Positions 8,355 through 16,498 of a stretch of 41,519 nucleotides of DNA are shown one piece after another (position 1 is the first letter of the stretch; every line of letters starts with the position of its first letter). The translations under genes and the position numbers were made by a program. The notes beneath the pieces were generated by a model. It ran no database searches and had not been told where the DNA came from. It saw only the letters and a program-made list of their open reading frames with translations. The DNA is taken from contig JANYKS010000001.1 in NCBI GenBank assembly GCA_025358125.1, positions 1 to 41,519 of the forward strand, given 5' to 3'. The stretch comes from Actinomycetes bacterium. Its GTDB lineage: Bacteria; Actinomycetota; Acidimicrobiia; Acidimicrobiales; Ilumatobacteraceae.

Positions 8355-10031
8355 ATGACCGACATCATCGACAGTGACAGGGACAGGGACGGCGAGCGGG
8401 ACAGCGACAGGGACGACCTCCATTCGCTCGGCTACGCGCAGGAATTGAGACGGGGGCTCGGCGGGTTCAGCAACTTCGCGATCAGCTTCTCGATCATCTC
8501 GATTCTGGCCGGGGGCATGACGAGCTATTGGTTGGGAATGGTCACCGGTGGCCCGCGGGTCATCATGATCGGCTGGGTCGTTGTCGGGTTCTTCGCCCTC
8601 CTCGTCGGGATGGCGATGGGCGAGATCTGCTCCGCCTATCCGACGGCCGGCGGCTTGTACTACTGGTCGGCCAAACTGGCCCGCAAGAACGGTCCGCGCT
8701 GGGCCTGGTTCACGGGATGGTTCAACCTGCTCGGCCAGATCGGCGTCATCGCCAGCGTCGACTACGCGCTCTCGATCTTCATCGGCTATTTCGTGCGGAT
8801 GTTCGACGATACGTTCCAGCTGACGTCGTGGACGATCTTCTTCATCTATCTCGGAGTGCTCGCAGCCCACGGTCTGCTGAACACGTTTGGTGTACAGCTC
8901 GTGAGGATCCTCGGCGACGTGAGCGTGTGGTGGCACGTCGTCGGTGTCGGGATCATCTTCGCGATCTTGATGTTCTCGAGCAAGCCGGGCCAGCGCGGTC
9001 TCAGCCACCTGTTCGACTCGGCGCCTCCCGGTCTCACCGGCTGGACCGGCGGAACCTTCGTCACCATCTACCTGTTTGCGCTCGGGTTGCTGTTGGCCCA
9101 GTACACCATCACCGGCTTCGATGCATCGGCCCACGTCAGCGAAGAGACGGTCGGCGCCCGCACCGAAGCACCGAAGGCCATCGTGCGGGCAATCTATGTG
9201 TCGGCCATCGCTGGGTTGTTGCTCAACCTCGCGATGAACAAGGTGCTGCCGAAGGATCCCGCCGCATACAGCGCTGTTGCCTTCGGAGGACCAGGGGAAA
9301 ACTTCCTCGTCAACGCAGCACCGCGTCTGTTGTCCTCGGCCGTCGGGGATGCCACGGCCAAGTTCCTCGTCTTGATCTGCATCGTCGCCCAGTTCTTCTG
9401 CGGCATGGCGTCTGTCACGGCCAACAGCCGGATGATCTACGCCTTCAGTCGTGATGGTGCGCTCCCAGGATCGAAGCTGTGGCACAAGATCAATCCCAAG
9501 ACGCGCACGCCCACGAACTCGATCTGGCTCGGCGTCGTGCTGTCGGCAATCGTCGGTGCGTTGTCGCTGTACCAGAAGAGCGGCTACTCGACCGCGTTCT
9601 TCGCGATGACCGGTATTTGCGTGATCGGTCTCTACATCGCATACGCGATCCCGATCTATCTCCGCCTGACGAACCCCGAGTTCAAGACGGGACCGTGGCA
9701 CCTGAAGGGTTACCACAAGCTCGTCGGCTGGACTTCGTTGATCTGGATCGCATTCATCACGATCCTGTTCTTCGCACCACTGTTCTGGCCGTTCTGGCGG
9801 TTCTGGGGCAAGGACAACGCGATCCTCAACGCTGACGGAACGACAGCCGGGTTCAAACAGAACAACGTCAACTTCACCGCCCCACTGATCATCAGCGCCG
9901 CATTGTTGTTCTGGCTCTACTGGGCGATGTCCGGCCGGAAGTGGTTCAAGGGCCCCAAGGTCATGGGCACTCCCGAAGAACTGCGCGCGATCGAGCGCGA
10001 ACTCGATGCGCTGGAGCACGGCAACCTGTAG
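8355..10031 (+). CDS. APC-superfamily amino acid/amine permease
   Basis: This 558-residue inner-membrane transporter has about 12 hydrophobic segments. It starts at the ATG at 8355, which follows GAGGGGAAAC at a good distance. The frame is open 49 codons upstream, but that part overlaps the promoter. After a hydrophilic N-terminus with repeated Asp-Arg (DSDRDRDGERDSDRDD), the segment LRRGLGGFSNFAISFSIISI begins TM1 in the style of the amino acid/choline transporter branch of the APC superfamily. EICSAYPTAGGLYYWSAKLA matches TM3 and its loop. Substrate is likely an amino acid, GABA, polyamine or choline, driven by an ion gradient. The neighbours favour an amine. It is followed by a perfect TTCG hairpin terminator. 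Confidence 0.85.
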   Translation: MTDIIDSDRDRDGERDSDRDDLHSLGYAQELRRGLGGFSNFAISFSIISILAGGMTSYWLGMVTGGPRVIMIGWVVVGFFALLVGMAMGEICSAYPTAGGLYYWSAKLARKNGPRWAWFTGWFNLLGQIGVIASVDYALSIFIGYFVRMFDDTFQLTSWTIFFIYLGVLAAHGLLNTFGVQLVRILGDVSVWWHVVGVGIIFAILMFSSKPGQRGLSHLFDSAPPGLTGWTGGTFVTIYLFALGLLLAQYTITGFDASAHVSEETVGARTEAPKAIVRAIYVSAIAGLLLNLAMNKVLPKDPAAYSAVAFGGPGENFLVNAAPRLLSSAVGDATAKFLVLICIVAQFFCGMASVTANSRMIYAFSRDGALPGSKLWHKINPKTRTPTNSIWLGVVLSAIVGALSLYQKSGYSTAFFAMTGICVIGLYIAYAIPIYLRLTNPEFKTGPWHLKGYHKLVGWTSLIWIAFITILFFAPLFWPFWRFWGKDNAILNADGTTAGFKQNNVNFTAPLIISAALLFWLYWAMSGRKWFKGPKVMGTPEELRAIERELDALEHGNL

Positions 10032-10039
10032 ACGTCTGG

Positions 10040-10063
10040 CAGCCGGCTCTTCGGAGCCGGCTG
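10040..10063 (+). terminator. Perfect 10-bp TTCG-loop terminator hairpin after the permease
   Basis: CAGCCGGCTC and GAGCCGGCTG pair completely around a TTCG tetraloop, nine bases after the permease stop. Only a weak T-containing tail (TTCAGATT) follows, as is common in GC-rich bacteria. Confidence 0.75.
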
Positions 10064-10227
10064 TTCAGATTGGGCGAGCTGCGCTTGTGGGTGGTTTGGG
10101 GTGGGTTGGTAGTTTGTCGGTCGCTGACTCACTGCCCGCCCACAACCGCGCCAGCGCTGATATCGCACGGGCAGAGGGCTGAAAACCGGGGGGACGGCGA
10201 CCACGCTGTGGCGTGCGCCAGCGTCCC

Positions 10228-10246
10228 GCGCGGTCGTCAACCGCGC
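10228..10246 (-). terminator. Hairpin containing the stop codon of the FAD/GcvT gene
   Basis: On the minus strand GCGCGGT and ACCGCGC form a perfect 7-bp stem. The TGACG loop contains the TGA stop of the oxidoreductase. It could end transcription or protect the 3' end. No T-run follows. Confidence 0.35.
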
Positions 10247-12672
10247 AGTCGGGCTCCGCGGGGGTCATAGAGCGGATCGTCGCGGACTTCGGCCGCAACA
10301 CTGATGCCGAACACCTCGACCGCCACCCGGGTTCCGGGCTGACCGGTTGCTCGTGGCAGCCAAGCGTACGCAATCGACAGGCCGAGGGAGTATCCGAGAC
10401 CCCCGCTCGAGACCCTCCCGACGATCTCGCCGAGTTGGCCATCGCTGCCGACGAGCGATACCGGTTCGTTGCCGAGCGCCACCGAGAGCGGGTCGTCGAG
10501 GACGAGGCAGCACAATCGTTGCTCGCCACCATCGGGGTCGGGCAGCGCCGACTTGCCGAGGAAGTCCTTGTCGGTACGGACCGCAAAACCCAAGCCGGCC
10601 GAGTATGGATCGGTCTCGCTGGTGATGTCGCTGCCCCAGGCGCGATAACCCTTCTCCAATCGCATCGAGTCGATCGCGCGGTAGCCGCACGGCACAAGAC
10701 CGTGCGGTCGGCCGGCGCCGACCAGCGTGTCCCACAGCTTGAGGCCGAACTCGGCCGATGGGTACAGCTCCCAACCGAACTCGCCGACGTAGGTGACGCG
10801 CAGCGCCCAGCACGGCACGGCGCCGACCGTGACGTGACGAGCCTGCATGTATCCGAACGACAGATCGTCAGTGCACACCGCGGCGAGGATGTCGCGGGCG
10901 CGCGGGCCCCACAAGCCGAAGCACGCCATCGAACCGGTGACATCGCGAACGGCCACATCAACCGGCGCGTGCGATGCGATCCACGACAGGTCGTGGCGCC
11001 CGACTGCCGTGCCGGTCACGATCAGGAACCGGTCGGCGGCGAGGCGGGTGACCGTGAAGTCGCACTCGATCCCGCCTTTGCTGTTCAGCATCTGGGTGTA
11101 GGTGATCGACCCCGGCTTCTTGGCGACGTTGTTCGTACACATCGTCTGGAGGAACGCTTCGGCCCCCGCACCAGTGACCTCGATCTTGGCGAACGACGAT
11201 TCGTCGAAGAGCCCAGCGGCCGCGCGGCACGCAAGGTGTTCGGTGACGATCGCGGTCGACCAGTGCTGGCCGGCCCAGCCTCGCGGTCGCGAGCCCTCGT
11301 GGGTCGGGTCCTCGTTCGAGTTGTAGTAGTTGACACGTTCCCAGCCGCTCTTCTCGCCGAATGCCGCGTCGAGCTCGACATGGCGGGAATACGCCGGCGG
11401 CAGCCGAAGCGGGCGGCCGGCTTGGCGTTCGTGGTTCGGGTAGACGATGTCGTAGTAGGTGCTGTAGACCTCGTGGGTGCGGGCGAGGCTGAAGCTGCGC
11501 GACCGGTACTGGTCGCCGAACCGGCGAATGTCCATCTTCCACAGGTCCATCGGTGGCTCACCGCCTGCGATCCACTCCGCGATGACCTTGCCGTTGCCGC
11601 CGGCACCGGCGATGCCGTGGGCGCAGAAGCCGGCCGCGACGAAGAACCCGCCGACGTGGCTCTCACCGAGGATGAACTCCCCGTCGGGCGTGAACGCCTC
11701 TGGGCCGTTGATCAACTGGTGGACATCGGCGTCCTCCATGCACGGCACAAGCGTCTGCGCCGATTCGCTGAGCGGGAGGAAGCGGTCCCAATCCGGCGTC
11801 AGGAGGGTGTTGTTGAATGTCGGAGGGATGTGCCCATCGAGGCACCACGGATCAGGGTTGCGCTCGTAACCGCCAACGATCATCCCGCCAACTTCCTCGC
11901 GGAAGTAGACGAGTCGATCTGGGTCGCGCATCGTTGGCAGGTCGGATGGAACGGTGACCTTGGGACGGGTGATCGCGTACTGATGCGCCATCGCAACAAG
12001 CGGCACGTTGACGCCGACCATCTGCCCGATCTCGTAGGCGTACATGCCGCCCGCGTTGACGACCACGTCGCACGTGATCGTGCCCTTGTCGGTCTCGACG
12101 TGCGTCACGCGCTTGCGGCCGTCGTTGTCGTCGACACCGATCGACAGGACTCTCGTCATCGTCGCGATCTCGGCGCCCCGGCTGCGAGCACCTGCCGCGA
12201 GCGCCATCGTGAGATCGCTGGGATTGAGCCAGCCATCGGTCGGCAGCTACACTGCGCCGAGCACATCGGCCGGATCGAACAGCCCGTGGAAGCGCTCGAG
12301 CGCCTCGTCGGTGCTGATCAGATCGAGCGGCAGGCCGAAGGTCTTGGCCCAGCCGGCCTGACGGCTCAGCTCTTCGAGGCGCTCGGGCGTCGAGGCGAGA
12401 CGGAGCGAACCGACTTCGTGCCAGCCGACGTCGTGTCCGGTCTCCTCGGCGAGGTGGCGGTAGAGCTCTGCGCCGTACATCATCATCTTCGTCAGTGTGA
12501 CGCTGCTGCGCAGTTGACCGACGAGACCGGCCGAATGGAACGTCGATCCGCTCGTCAGTTGATCTCGATCGACGAGCACGATGTCGTTCCAGCCGAGGAG
12601 TGTGAGGTGATAGGCGATGCTCGCTCCGCCGACCCCGCCACCGATGATGACTGCTCTCGCGTGATCTCTCAT
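10237..12672 (-). pseudogene. Dimethylglycine/sarcosine dehydrogenase-type FAD oxidoreductase with GcvT domain, interrupted by one in-frame TAG
   Basis: Read as one frame, this is an 811-codon gene of normal family length. Such enzymes oxidise N-methyl groups of dimethylglycine, sarcosine or related compounds and pass the one-carbon unit to folate. The N-terminus has the dinucleotide motif VIIGGGVGGASIAYHL, then STFHSAGLVGQLRSS with the histidine at residue 46 that carries covalent FAD in this family. The C-terminal third is a GcvT-type fold, ending with MRLEKGYRAWGSDITSE and SAGLGFAVRTDKDFLGK. Codon 142 is TAG (12247-12249), where the frame would read AV-stop-LPTDGWLNPSDLTMALAAG. Both sides remain in the same frame. 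The pieces are 12247-12672 (141 residues) and 10237-12207 (656 residues from the first ATG). It could be a recent pseudogene, a readthrough gene or a sequencing error. A TAGGTT box lies nine bases upstream of the ATG. Confidence 0.85.
12247..12249 (-). other. In-frame amber codon (codon 142)
   Basis: The minus strand reads GTG TAG CTG, where the family keeps a residue just before LPTDGW. A tyrosine codon TAC is one base away (G for C). No insertion or deletion is needed and the reading frame is intact on both sides. Confidence 0.9.
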
Positions 12673-12687
12673 AGCGGCACGAACCTA
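12673..12687 (-). promoter_or_regulatory. Near-leaderless -10 box for the FAD/GcvT gene
   Basis: TAGGTT at 12682-12687 on the minus strand is followed by nine bases and the ATG. The same hexamer stands before the GNAT gene at 40983-40988. It suggests the interrupted gene still has its own promoter. Confidence 0.4.
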
Positions 12688-12766
12688 GCGGGCAAAGAGC
12701 TGGGACCCGGTCACGGGCGGCGAGAGCGCCGATGACGGTCTGCGCCGCTGTGAATATCGTCGGCCG

Positions 12767-13687
12767 CTACTCGTTGTCCACGAACAACGGATTGCGCCGC
12801 GCGTCCGAGAGCCATTGACGAAAGTCGGGTGAACTGGCGAGGCGCTCACAATTGCGCAGCCGCTCGTCGGCGTAGGTCACGAAGTCGGTGTCGAGCGTGC
12901 TGATGGCCTGCTGGACGACGGCCCACATTCCCTCGCGGAACTCGCTCATCACCTTCATCAACTGCAGACGGGCCCAGCGCGAGTGCGTGACGCCACCGAA
13001 GTACAGCGTCAGCAGCTGTTCGTCGGCGTCCTTGGTCAGATTGCAGTTCACGCTGAGGTTGGCGAGGTCGAAGAACACGTCGTTCATCCCGGCGTACTCA
13101 TAGTCGAGCAGCCACACCCGATCCTGCGAGAACAGCACGTTGCCCGGGAGGAGATCGTTGTGGCACGGGATGGCCGGCGTCGGTGAAATGGCGAAAGCAG
13201 CCTCGATGTGGCGGCTCTCCTGATGCAGCCGCTCGTATGCCGGAGGCGGGATCGCTCCGTGACTGCTCGCGTCGCGTGCATGCCACTCGACGACCCGATG
13301 GATCGGGAAGTTACCGCCGAGCGGCCCGCTCTCATGGAGCAGCTTCAGCAGCAGCACGACGTCGTCCAGTCGTTCGATGAACGCAGCGTCCTCGAGGTGA
13401 TGCCCGGGTACCAGCAGGGTGATCTGGGTGCCGATCCCGGGGAGCTCGCCGAGCACCGGCGGTCCGATGCCCAGTTCGGCCGCGCGGCGAGACGCCTCGG
13501 ACTCGCAGCGGCGATCGATGCCCAGCAGTTCGGTCCGCTCGCCGGGCACGCGGACGACATATTCGTGGCCGCCGACGGTGACGACGTAGTTGCGATTCGT
13601 GATGCCACCGGTGAGCGGCCGGATGCTCAGCAGTTCGTTCGCCCAGGCAGGCACCCGCCGAACGACGGCTTCAATATCCTCGCCCAT
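12767..13687 (-). CDS. Choline/ethanolamine kinase-family phosphotransferase
   Basis: This 306-residue soluble protein has the aminoglycoside/choline kinase fold. Early residues LTGGITNRNYVV (25-36) form the nucleotide loop region typical of choline kinases. CHNDLLPGNVLF has the catalytic HND at 176-178, and LLDYEYAGMNDVFFDLAN at 193-210 has the metal-binding aspartate. The DYEYAG wording is closer to choline/ethanolamine kinases than to antibiotic kinases. The likely reaction is ATP-dependent phosphorylation of choline or a similar alcohol. The start is the ATG at 13687; upstream in-frame codons overlap the divergent gene. It lies 94 bases upstream of the FAD/GcvT gene on the same strand, consistent with choline-derived amine use. 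Confidence 0.85.
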   Translation of the reverse strand: MGEDIEAVVRRVPAWANELLSIRPLTGGITNRNYVVTVGGHEYVVRVPGERTELLGIDRRCESEASRRAAELGIGPPVLGELPGIGTQITLLVPGHHLEDAAFIERLDDVVLLLKLLHESGPLGGNFPIHRVVEWHARDASSHGAIPPPAYERLHQESRHIEAAFAISPTPAIPCHNDLLPGNVLFSQDRVWLLDYEYAGMNDVFFDLANLSVNCNLTKDADEQLLTLYFGGVTHSRWARLQLMKVMSEFREGMWAVVQQAISTLDTDFVTYADERLRNCERLASSPDFRQWLSDARRNPLFVDNE

Positions 13688-13711
13688 CCGGAAAGGCTTA
13701 ACACACTCGAC

Positions 13712-13723
13712 TACCTTGACGGT
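13712..13723 (+). promoter_or_regulatory. Leaderless-type -10 box for the histidine phosphatase
   Basis: TACCTT is followed by six bases (GACGGT) and the GTG at 13724. This is the same spacing as at 7571 and 38287. No Shine-Dalgarno sequence precedes the GTG. Confidence 0.5.
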
Positions 13724-14308
13724 GTGAAGCTGATCTTGGTCCGTCACGGTGCGACGGAGTGGAGCAGCAACGGTCGTCACACGGGAACGACGGATTTGGC
13801 GCTGACCGCGCAGGGTCGCGTTCAGGCCAGGGACGCGCGGCCCAAAGTCACGGCCCGGATCGGCGCCGACCAACCGAGCGCGAACTGGTCGAGTCCGCTC
13901 CAGCGGGCGCGCACGACGGCCGAGATCGTGGTCGGCGACGGCGCGTTCGCGCTCGACGACCGGTTGCGTGAATTCGACTACGGCGACTACGAAGGCCTGA
14001 CGACCACCGAGATCAGACAGCGTGCGCCGGGGTGGACCGTCTGGGACGGGTGCCCCTCGGGCGAGACCGTCGCCGACGTTGCCGGTCGGGTCGATTCGTT
14101 CCTCGCGGATCTACGCGCCCACGGCGCGCCGGTGTCGGTGTTGTTCGCGCACGGCCATCTGTTGCGGATCCTTGCCGCGCGGGCGATCGAGCAGCTGGGA
14201 GCCTTCGGCAAGCACCTCGCCCTCGACACGGCGTCGGTCAGCGAGGTCATGGATCAACGCGACGGCCCCGCGATCACGCTCTGGAACGACGTCAGCCACT
14301 GCCGATGA
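13724..14308 (+). CDS. Histidine phosphatase family protein (phosphoglycerate-mutase-like)
   Basis: This 194-residue protein begins VKLILVRHGATEWSSNGRHTG. The RHG motif has catalytic His8, followed by the substrate-binding arginines; SSPLQRARTTAEI and LREFDYGDYEGLTTTEI are also typical. The second histidine is in VLFAHGHLLRILAAR. Members dephosphorylate sugar phosphates, nucleotides or cobalamin precursors, and the substrate here is unknown. I chose the GTG at 13724 because it begins the fold and follows the -10-like box. The frame is open far upstream, antisense to the kinase gene. Its stop overlaps the ATG of arfB as ATGA, so the two are translated together. Confidence 0.85.
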   Translation: MKLILVRHGATEWSSNGRHTGTTDLALTAQGRVQARDARPKVTARIGADQPSANWSSPLQRARTTAEIVVGDGAFALDDRLREFDYGDYEGLTTTEIRQRAPGWTVWDGCPSGETVADVAGRVDSFLADLRAHGAPVSVLFAHGHLLRILAARAIEQLGAFGKHLALDTASVSEVMDQRDGPAITLWNDVSHCR

Positions 14309-14721
14309 ACGAGGATGATCCGGTCACACCAGCAGGCTGGCGGCTCGATCCGGCCGCGTTCTCGTGGCGTTTCTCGCGCAGTTCCGGCCCCGGCGGCCAG
14401 CATGTCAACACCACCGACTCCAAGGCCGAGCTGATCTGCGATCTCAGCCAGGCCGGTCTCCCCGACACCGTGGCCGAGCGGGTGGTCGCCAAGCTCGGCC
14501 AGGACGTTCGCGTCGTCGCCTCGAACGAGCGCTCTCAGCGCCGCAACCGGGCGGAGGCACTCGCGCGCCTCGCGGCGATGATCGACGATGCGGCCAAGGT
14601 TCCCAAGCGGCGCCGGCCGACCCGCCCCAGCCACGGAGCCGTCCAACGGCGGATCACGTCGAAGAAACACCTGTCGGCCCGCAAGGCCGATCGCCGCTGG
14701 ACGCCAGAGGATCAGCCCTGA
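14305..14721 (+). CDS. arfB: Alternative ribosome-rescue factor / peptidyl-tRNA hydrolase ArfB
   Basis: This 138-residue protein has the release-factor GGQ motif in SSGPGGQHVNTTDSKAEL (GGQ at 30-32). It also has a basic C-terminal tail (PKRRRPTRPSHGAVQRR, KKHLSARKADRR) that in ArfB enters the empty mRNA channel of stalled ribosomes. It hydrolyses peptidyl-tRNA on non-stop ribosomes. It lacks the stop-codon-reading domain of RF1/RF2, so it is not a release factor fragment. Its ATG overlaps the phosphatase stop. It ends 63 bases before nuoA. Confidence 0.92.
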   Translation: MNEDDPVTPAGWRLDPAAFSWRFSRSSGPGGQHVNTTDSKAELICDLSQAGLPDTVAERVVAKLGQDVRVVASNERSQRRNRAEALARLAAMIDDAAKVPKRRRPTRPSHGAVQRRITSKKHLSARKADRRWTPEDQP

Positions 14722-14745
14722 CAGGAGGCTCGTCGTCGTCAGAGT

Positions 14746-14776
14746 TTGTGAGCAGATTCGCACTCCGTAGTAGCTT
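14746..14776 (+). promoter_or_regulatory. Candidate promoter of the second nuo operon
   Basis: TTGTGA (14746-14751) and TAGCTT (14771-14776) are separated by 19 bases. The -10 box ends eight bases before the nuoA ATG at 14785, giving a leader of only about 0-2 bases. All eleven nuo genes downstream are tightly packed, so this is the only clear promoter for them. Confidence 0.5.
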
Positions 14777-14784
14777 CTAGAGCG

Positions 14785-15150
14785 ATGTCCGACTTCCTCC
14801 GGAGTTACCTCACTGTCGTCTGGTTCGGCGCGGCTGCACTGCTGCTTGCCGGTCTGCTGCTGGCCGTCTCCGCGGCGATCCGACCGAACAAACCGAACTA
14901 CGAAAAGTTGCTCACGTACGAGAGTGGTGTCGATGCCGTCGGTCACGGCTGGTCGCAGAGCCAAATTCGTTATTACGTTTTCGCGCTGTTGTTCGTCGTG
15001 TTCGATGTGGAGGCAGTGTTCATCTTCCCGTGGGCGACCGAACTCGAGCGCTATGGCGCGTTCGGTCTGTCCGAGATGGGCATCTTCGTGTTCGTGCTGC
15101 TCCTCGGCTTGGTGTACGCATGGCGCAAAGGCGTCCTGCGATGGGTCTAG
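14785..15150 (+). CDS. nuoA: NADH-quinone oxidoreductase subunit A (NuoA), second operon
   Basis: This 121-residue subunit has three membrane helices and lies next to NuoH, NuoJ and the quinone site of complex I. The loop KLLTYESGVDAVGHGWSQSQIRYYVFALLFVVFDVEAVFIFPWA contains the family ESG motif and the FDVEAVF helix. It starts at the ATG at 14785, directly behind a -10 box, and opens an operon of eleven nuo genes. The end of the gene overlaps a 19-codon mini-frame leading into nuoB. Confidence 0.95.
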   Translation: MSDFLRSYLTVVWFGAAALLLAGLLLAVSAAIRPNKPNYEKLLTYESGVDAVGHGWSQSQIRYYVFALLFVVFDVEAVFIFPWATELERYGAFGLSEMGIFVFVLLLGLVYAWRKGVLRWV

Positions 15151-15200
15151 ACCGCGCATTGCCGATGATGAAAGCGATGTTTCCAGATGGGTCTTGTTGA
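15141..15200 (+). other. 19-codon mini-ORF bridging nuoA and nuoB
   Basis: An ATG at 15141, ten bases before the end of nuoA, opens a frame of 19 codons ([19 protein letters not shown]). It ends at a TGA at 15198-15200, inside the start of nuoB. Its first residues echo NuoB's own start ([10 protein letters not shown]). It could carry ribosomes across the 36-base gap, or be the relic of a shifted nuoB start. Confidence 0.3.
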
Positions 15201-15810
15201 CCGCGGGCGGCTCCCGAAGCCGCTCACCCAGCTCTTCAACATGGGCCGCTCCTACAGCCTGTGGGTCTACCAGTGGGGCCTCGCGTGCTGCGCGATCGAG
15301 ATGGGCGCCGCATTCGGCTCGCCTCGCTACGACGTGATGCGCCTCGGCGTCATCCCGCTGCCGGCGAGTCCGCGCCAGGCCGACCTGGTCGTGATCTCCG
15401 GCACCGTCACCGACAAGATGGCGCCAGCCATCAAACGCCTGTACGAACAGATGCCAGAGCCAAAATACGTCATCAGTATGGGTTCTTGTGCGAACTGTGG
15501 CGGCCCGTACTGGGACAGCTACTCGGTCACCAAGGGCGTCGATCAGATCATCCCGGTCGACATCTATGTACCCGGCTGCCCGCCTCGCCCGGAGGCACTG
15601 CTGGAAGGCATCGTGCTCTTGCAGCAGCGAATCAAGAACGAAGACATGGGCGCCCGCTGGCGCGGCGAGGGCTACAAACCGTTGGTCAAGGAACTGGCCT
15701 CCGCCAAGACGGGCAAGAACGCAAAGAACGCAAGGCCGGCCAAGAACGCGGAGAACTCCGAGGACGCCGAGAACGCCAAGGGTCAGGGTCAGCCAATTGT
15801 CGTCGGCTGA
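15187..15810 (+). CDS. nuoB: NADH-quinone oxidoreductase subunit B (NuoB), second operon
   Basis: This 207-residue subunit carries the last Fe-S cluster N2, which donates electrons to quinone. The cluster ligands are visible as Cys34-Cys35 in [10 protein letters not shown], Cys101 in [11 protein letters not shown] and Cys131 in PGCPPRP. The ATG at 15187 is the first possible start, because a TGA lies in frame at 15166-15168. The last 35 or so residues are an unusual low-complexity tail of Lys, Asn, Ala and Glu ([21 protein letters not shown]) beyond the normal end of the family. Compared with typical NuoB the N-terminus is short. nuoC overlaps its end. Confidence 0.95.
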   Translation: MGLVDRGRLPKPLTQLFNMGRSYSLWVYQWGLACCAIEMGAAFGSPRYDVMRLGVIPLPASPRQADLVVISGTVTDKMAPAIKRLYEQMPEPKYVISMGSCANCGGPYWDSYSVTKGVDQIIPVDIYVPGCPPRPEALLEGIVLLQQRIKNEDMGARWRGEGYKPLVKELASAKTGKNAKNARPAKNAENSEDAENAKGQGQPIVVG

Positions 15811-16498
15811 TACTCCCGTCGCCGCCCTTGCGGGTGATGCCCTCCGCGAGCGCGCCGTCGATCAGCTGCGCTCGGCACTCGGTGACGCGCTCATCGACAG
15901 TCTCGTCAAGCCGGGCGACGACGTCTGGGTGCGGGTGCGCACCGATGCCTGGCGTGCCGCAGGTCTCGCCCTGCGAGACACCGTCGGTCTCGACTACTTC
16001 TGCTTCCTGTCGGCGATCGACTGGATGCCGTCGCCGTACGGGCGCGGCGAGGATGATCCGACCCAGCCCCCGGCCGAGCGCAGCACCGAGATCAAGCAGG
16101 GCTACACCGGTGGCGAAACACGCTTCCAGGTCTTCGCCAGGGTGTGCAGCACGACCCTGCATTTCGGCGTCAACATCAAGGCCGACCTCGGCGACGATCT
16201 GATGGTGCAGAGCTGGATCCCGTGCTACACCGGGGCCAACTGGCACGAGCGTGAGGCCCACGAGATGTTCGGCATCAACTTCGCCGGTCACCCGGATCTG
16301 CGCAACATGTATCTGCCGACCGGCTTCGAGGGCCACCCGATGCGCAAGGATTTCCCGCTACTGGCGAGGATGGTGAAGCCGTGGCCCGGCATCGTCGACG
16401 TCGAACCATTGCCCGGTGAGCCGGACCCGATGCCCGGCGACACTGCCGAGACCGAGCCTGCCGAAATCGACTCAGCCGGAGAGAGTGGTGGATCATGA
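15797..16498 (+). CDS. nuoC: NADH-quinone oxidoreductase subunit C (NuoC), second operon
   Basis: This 233-residue, 30-kDa-type peripheral subunit bridges NuoB and NuoD. The signature [27 protein letters not shown] at the centre is diagnostic. No ATG or GTG stands near the start of homology. The best choice is the TTG at 15797, which overlaps nuoB by 14 bases and is preceded by AAGGGTCAGGG. The start is therefore less certain than the gene. It is not fused to NuoD, unlike the enterobacterial NuoCD. The acidic tail after residue 200 is rich in Pro, Glu and Asp. Its stop overlaps the nuoD ATG as ATGA. Confidence 0.9.
   Translation: MSSADTPVAALAGDALRERAVDQLRSALGDALIDSLVKPGDDVWVRVRTDAWRAAGLALRDTVGLDYFCFLSAIDWMPSPYGRGEDDPTQPPAERSTEIKQGYTGGETRFQVFARVCSTTLHFGVNIKADLGDDLMVQSWIPCYTGANWHEREAHEMFGINFAGHPDLRNMYLPTGFEGHPMRKDFPLLARMVKPWPGIVDVEPLPGEPDPMPGDTAETEPAEIDSAGESGGS

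Noticed and set aside
12208..12246. Two separate genes instead of one broken gene
   Set aside because: The codons between the TAG and the next ATG still read family sequence (LPTDGWLNPSDLT) in the same frame, so this is one gene with one stop.
12247..12249. TAG read as pyrrolysine
   Set aside because: Pyrrolysine is known in methylamine methyltransferases of the MtmB/MtbB/MttB type, not in this flavoprotein family. No pyl genes are in the window. A point mutation or error is simpler.
10213..12735. 840-codon open frame on the plus strand
   Set aside because: It is the antisense shadow of the FAD/GcvT gene, whose motifs on the minus strand are clear. No family likeness or start signal is seen.
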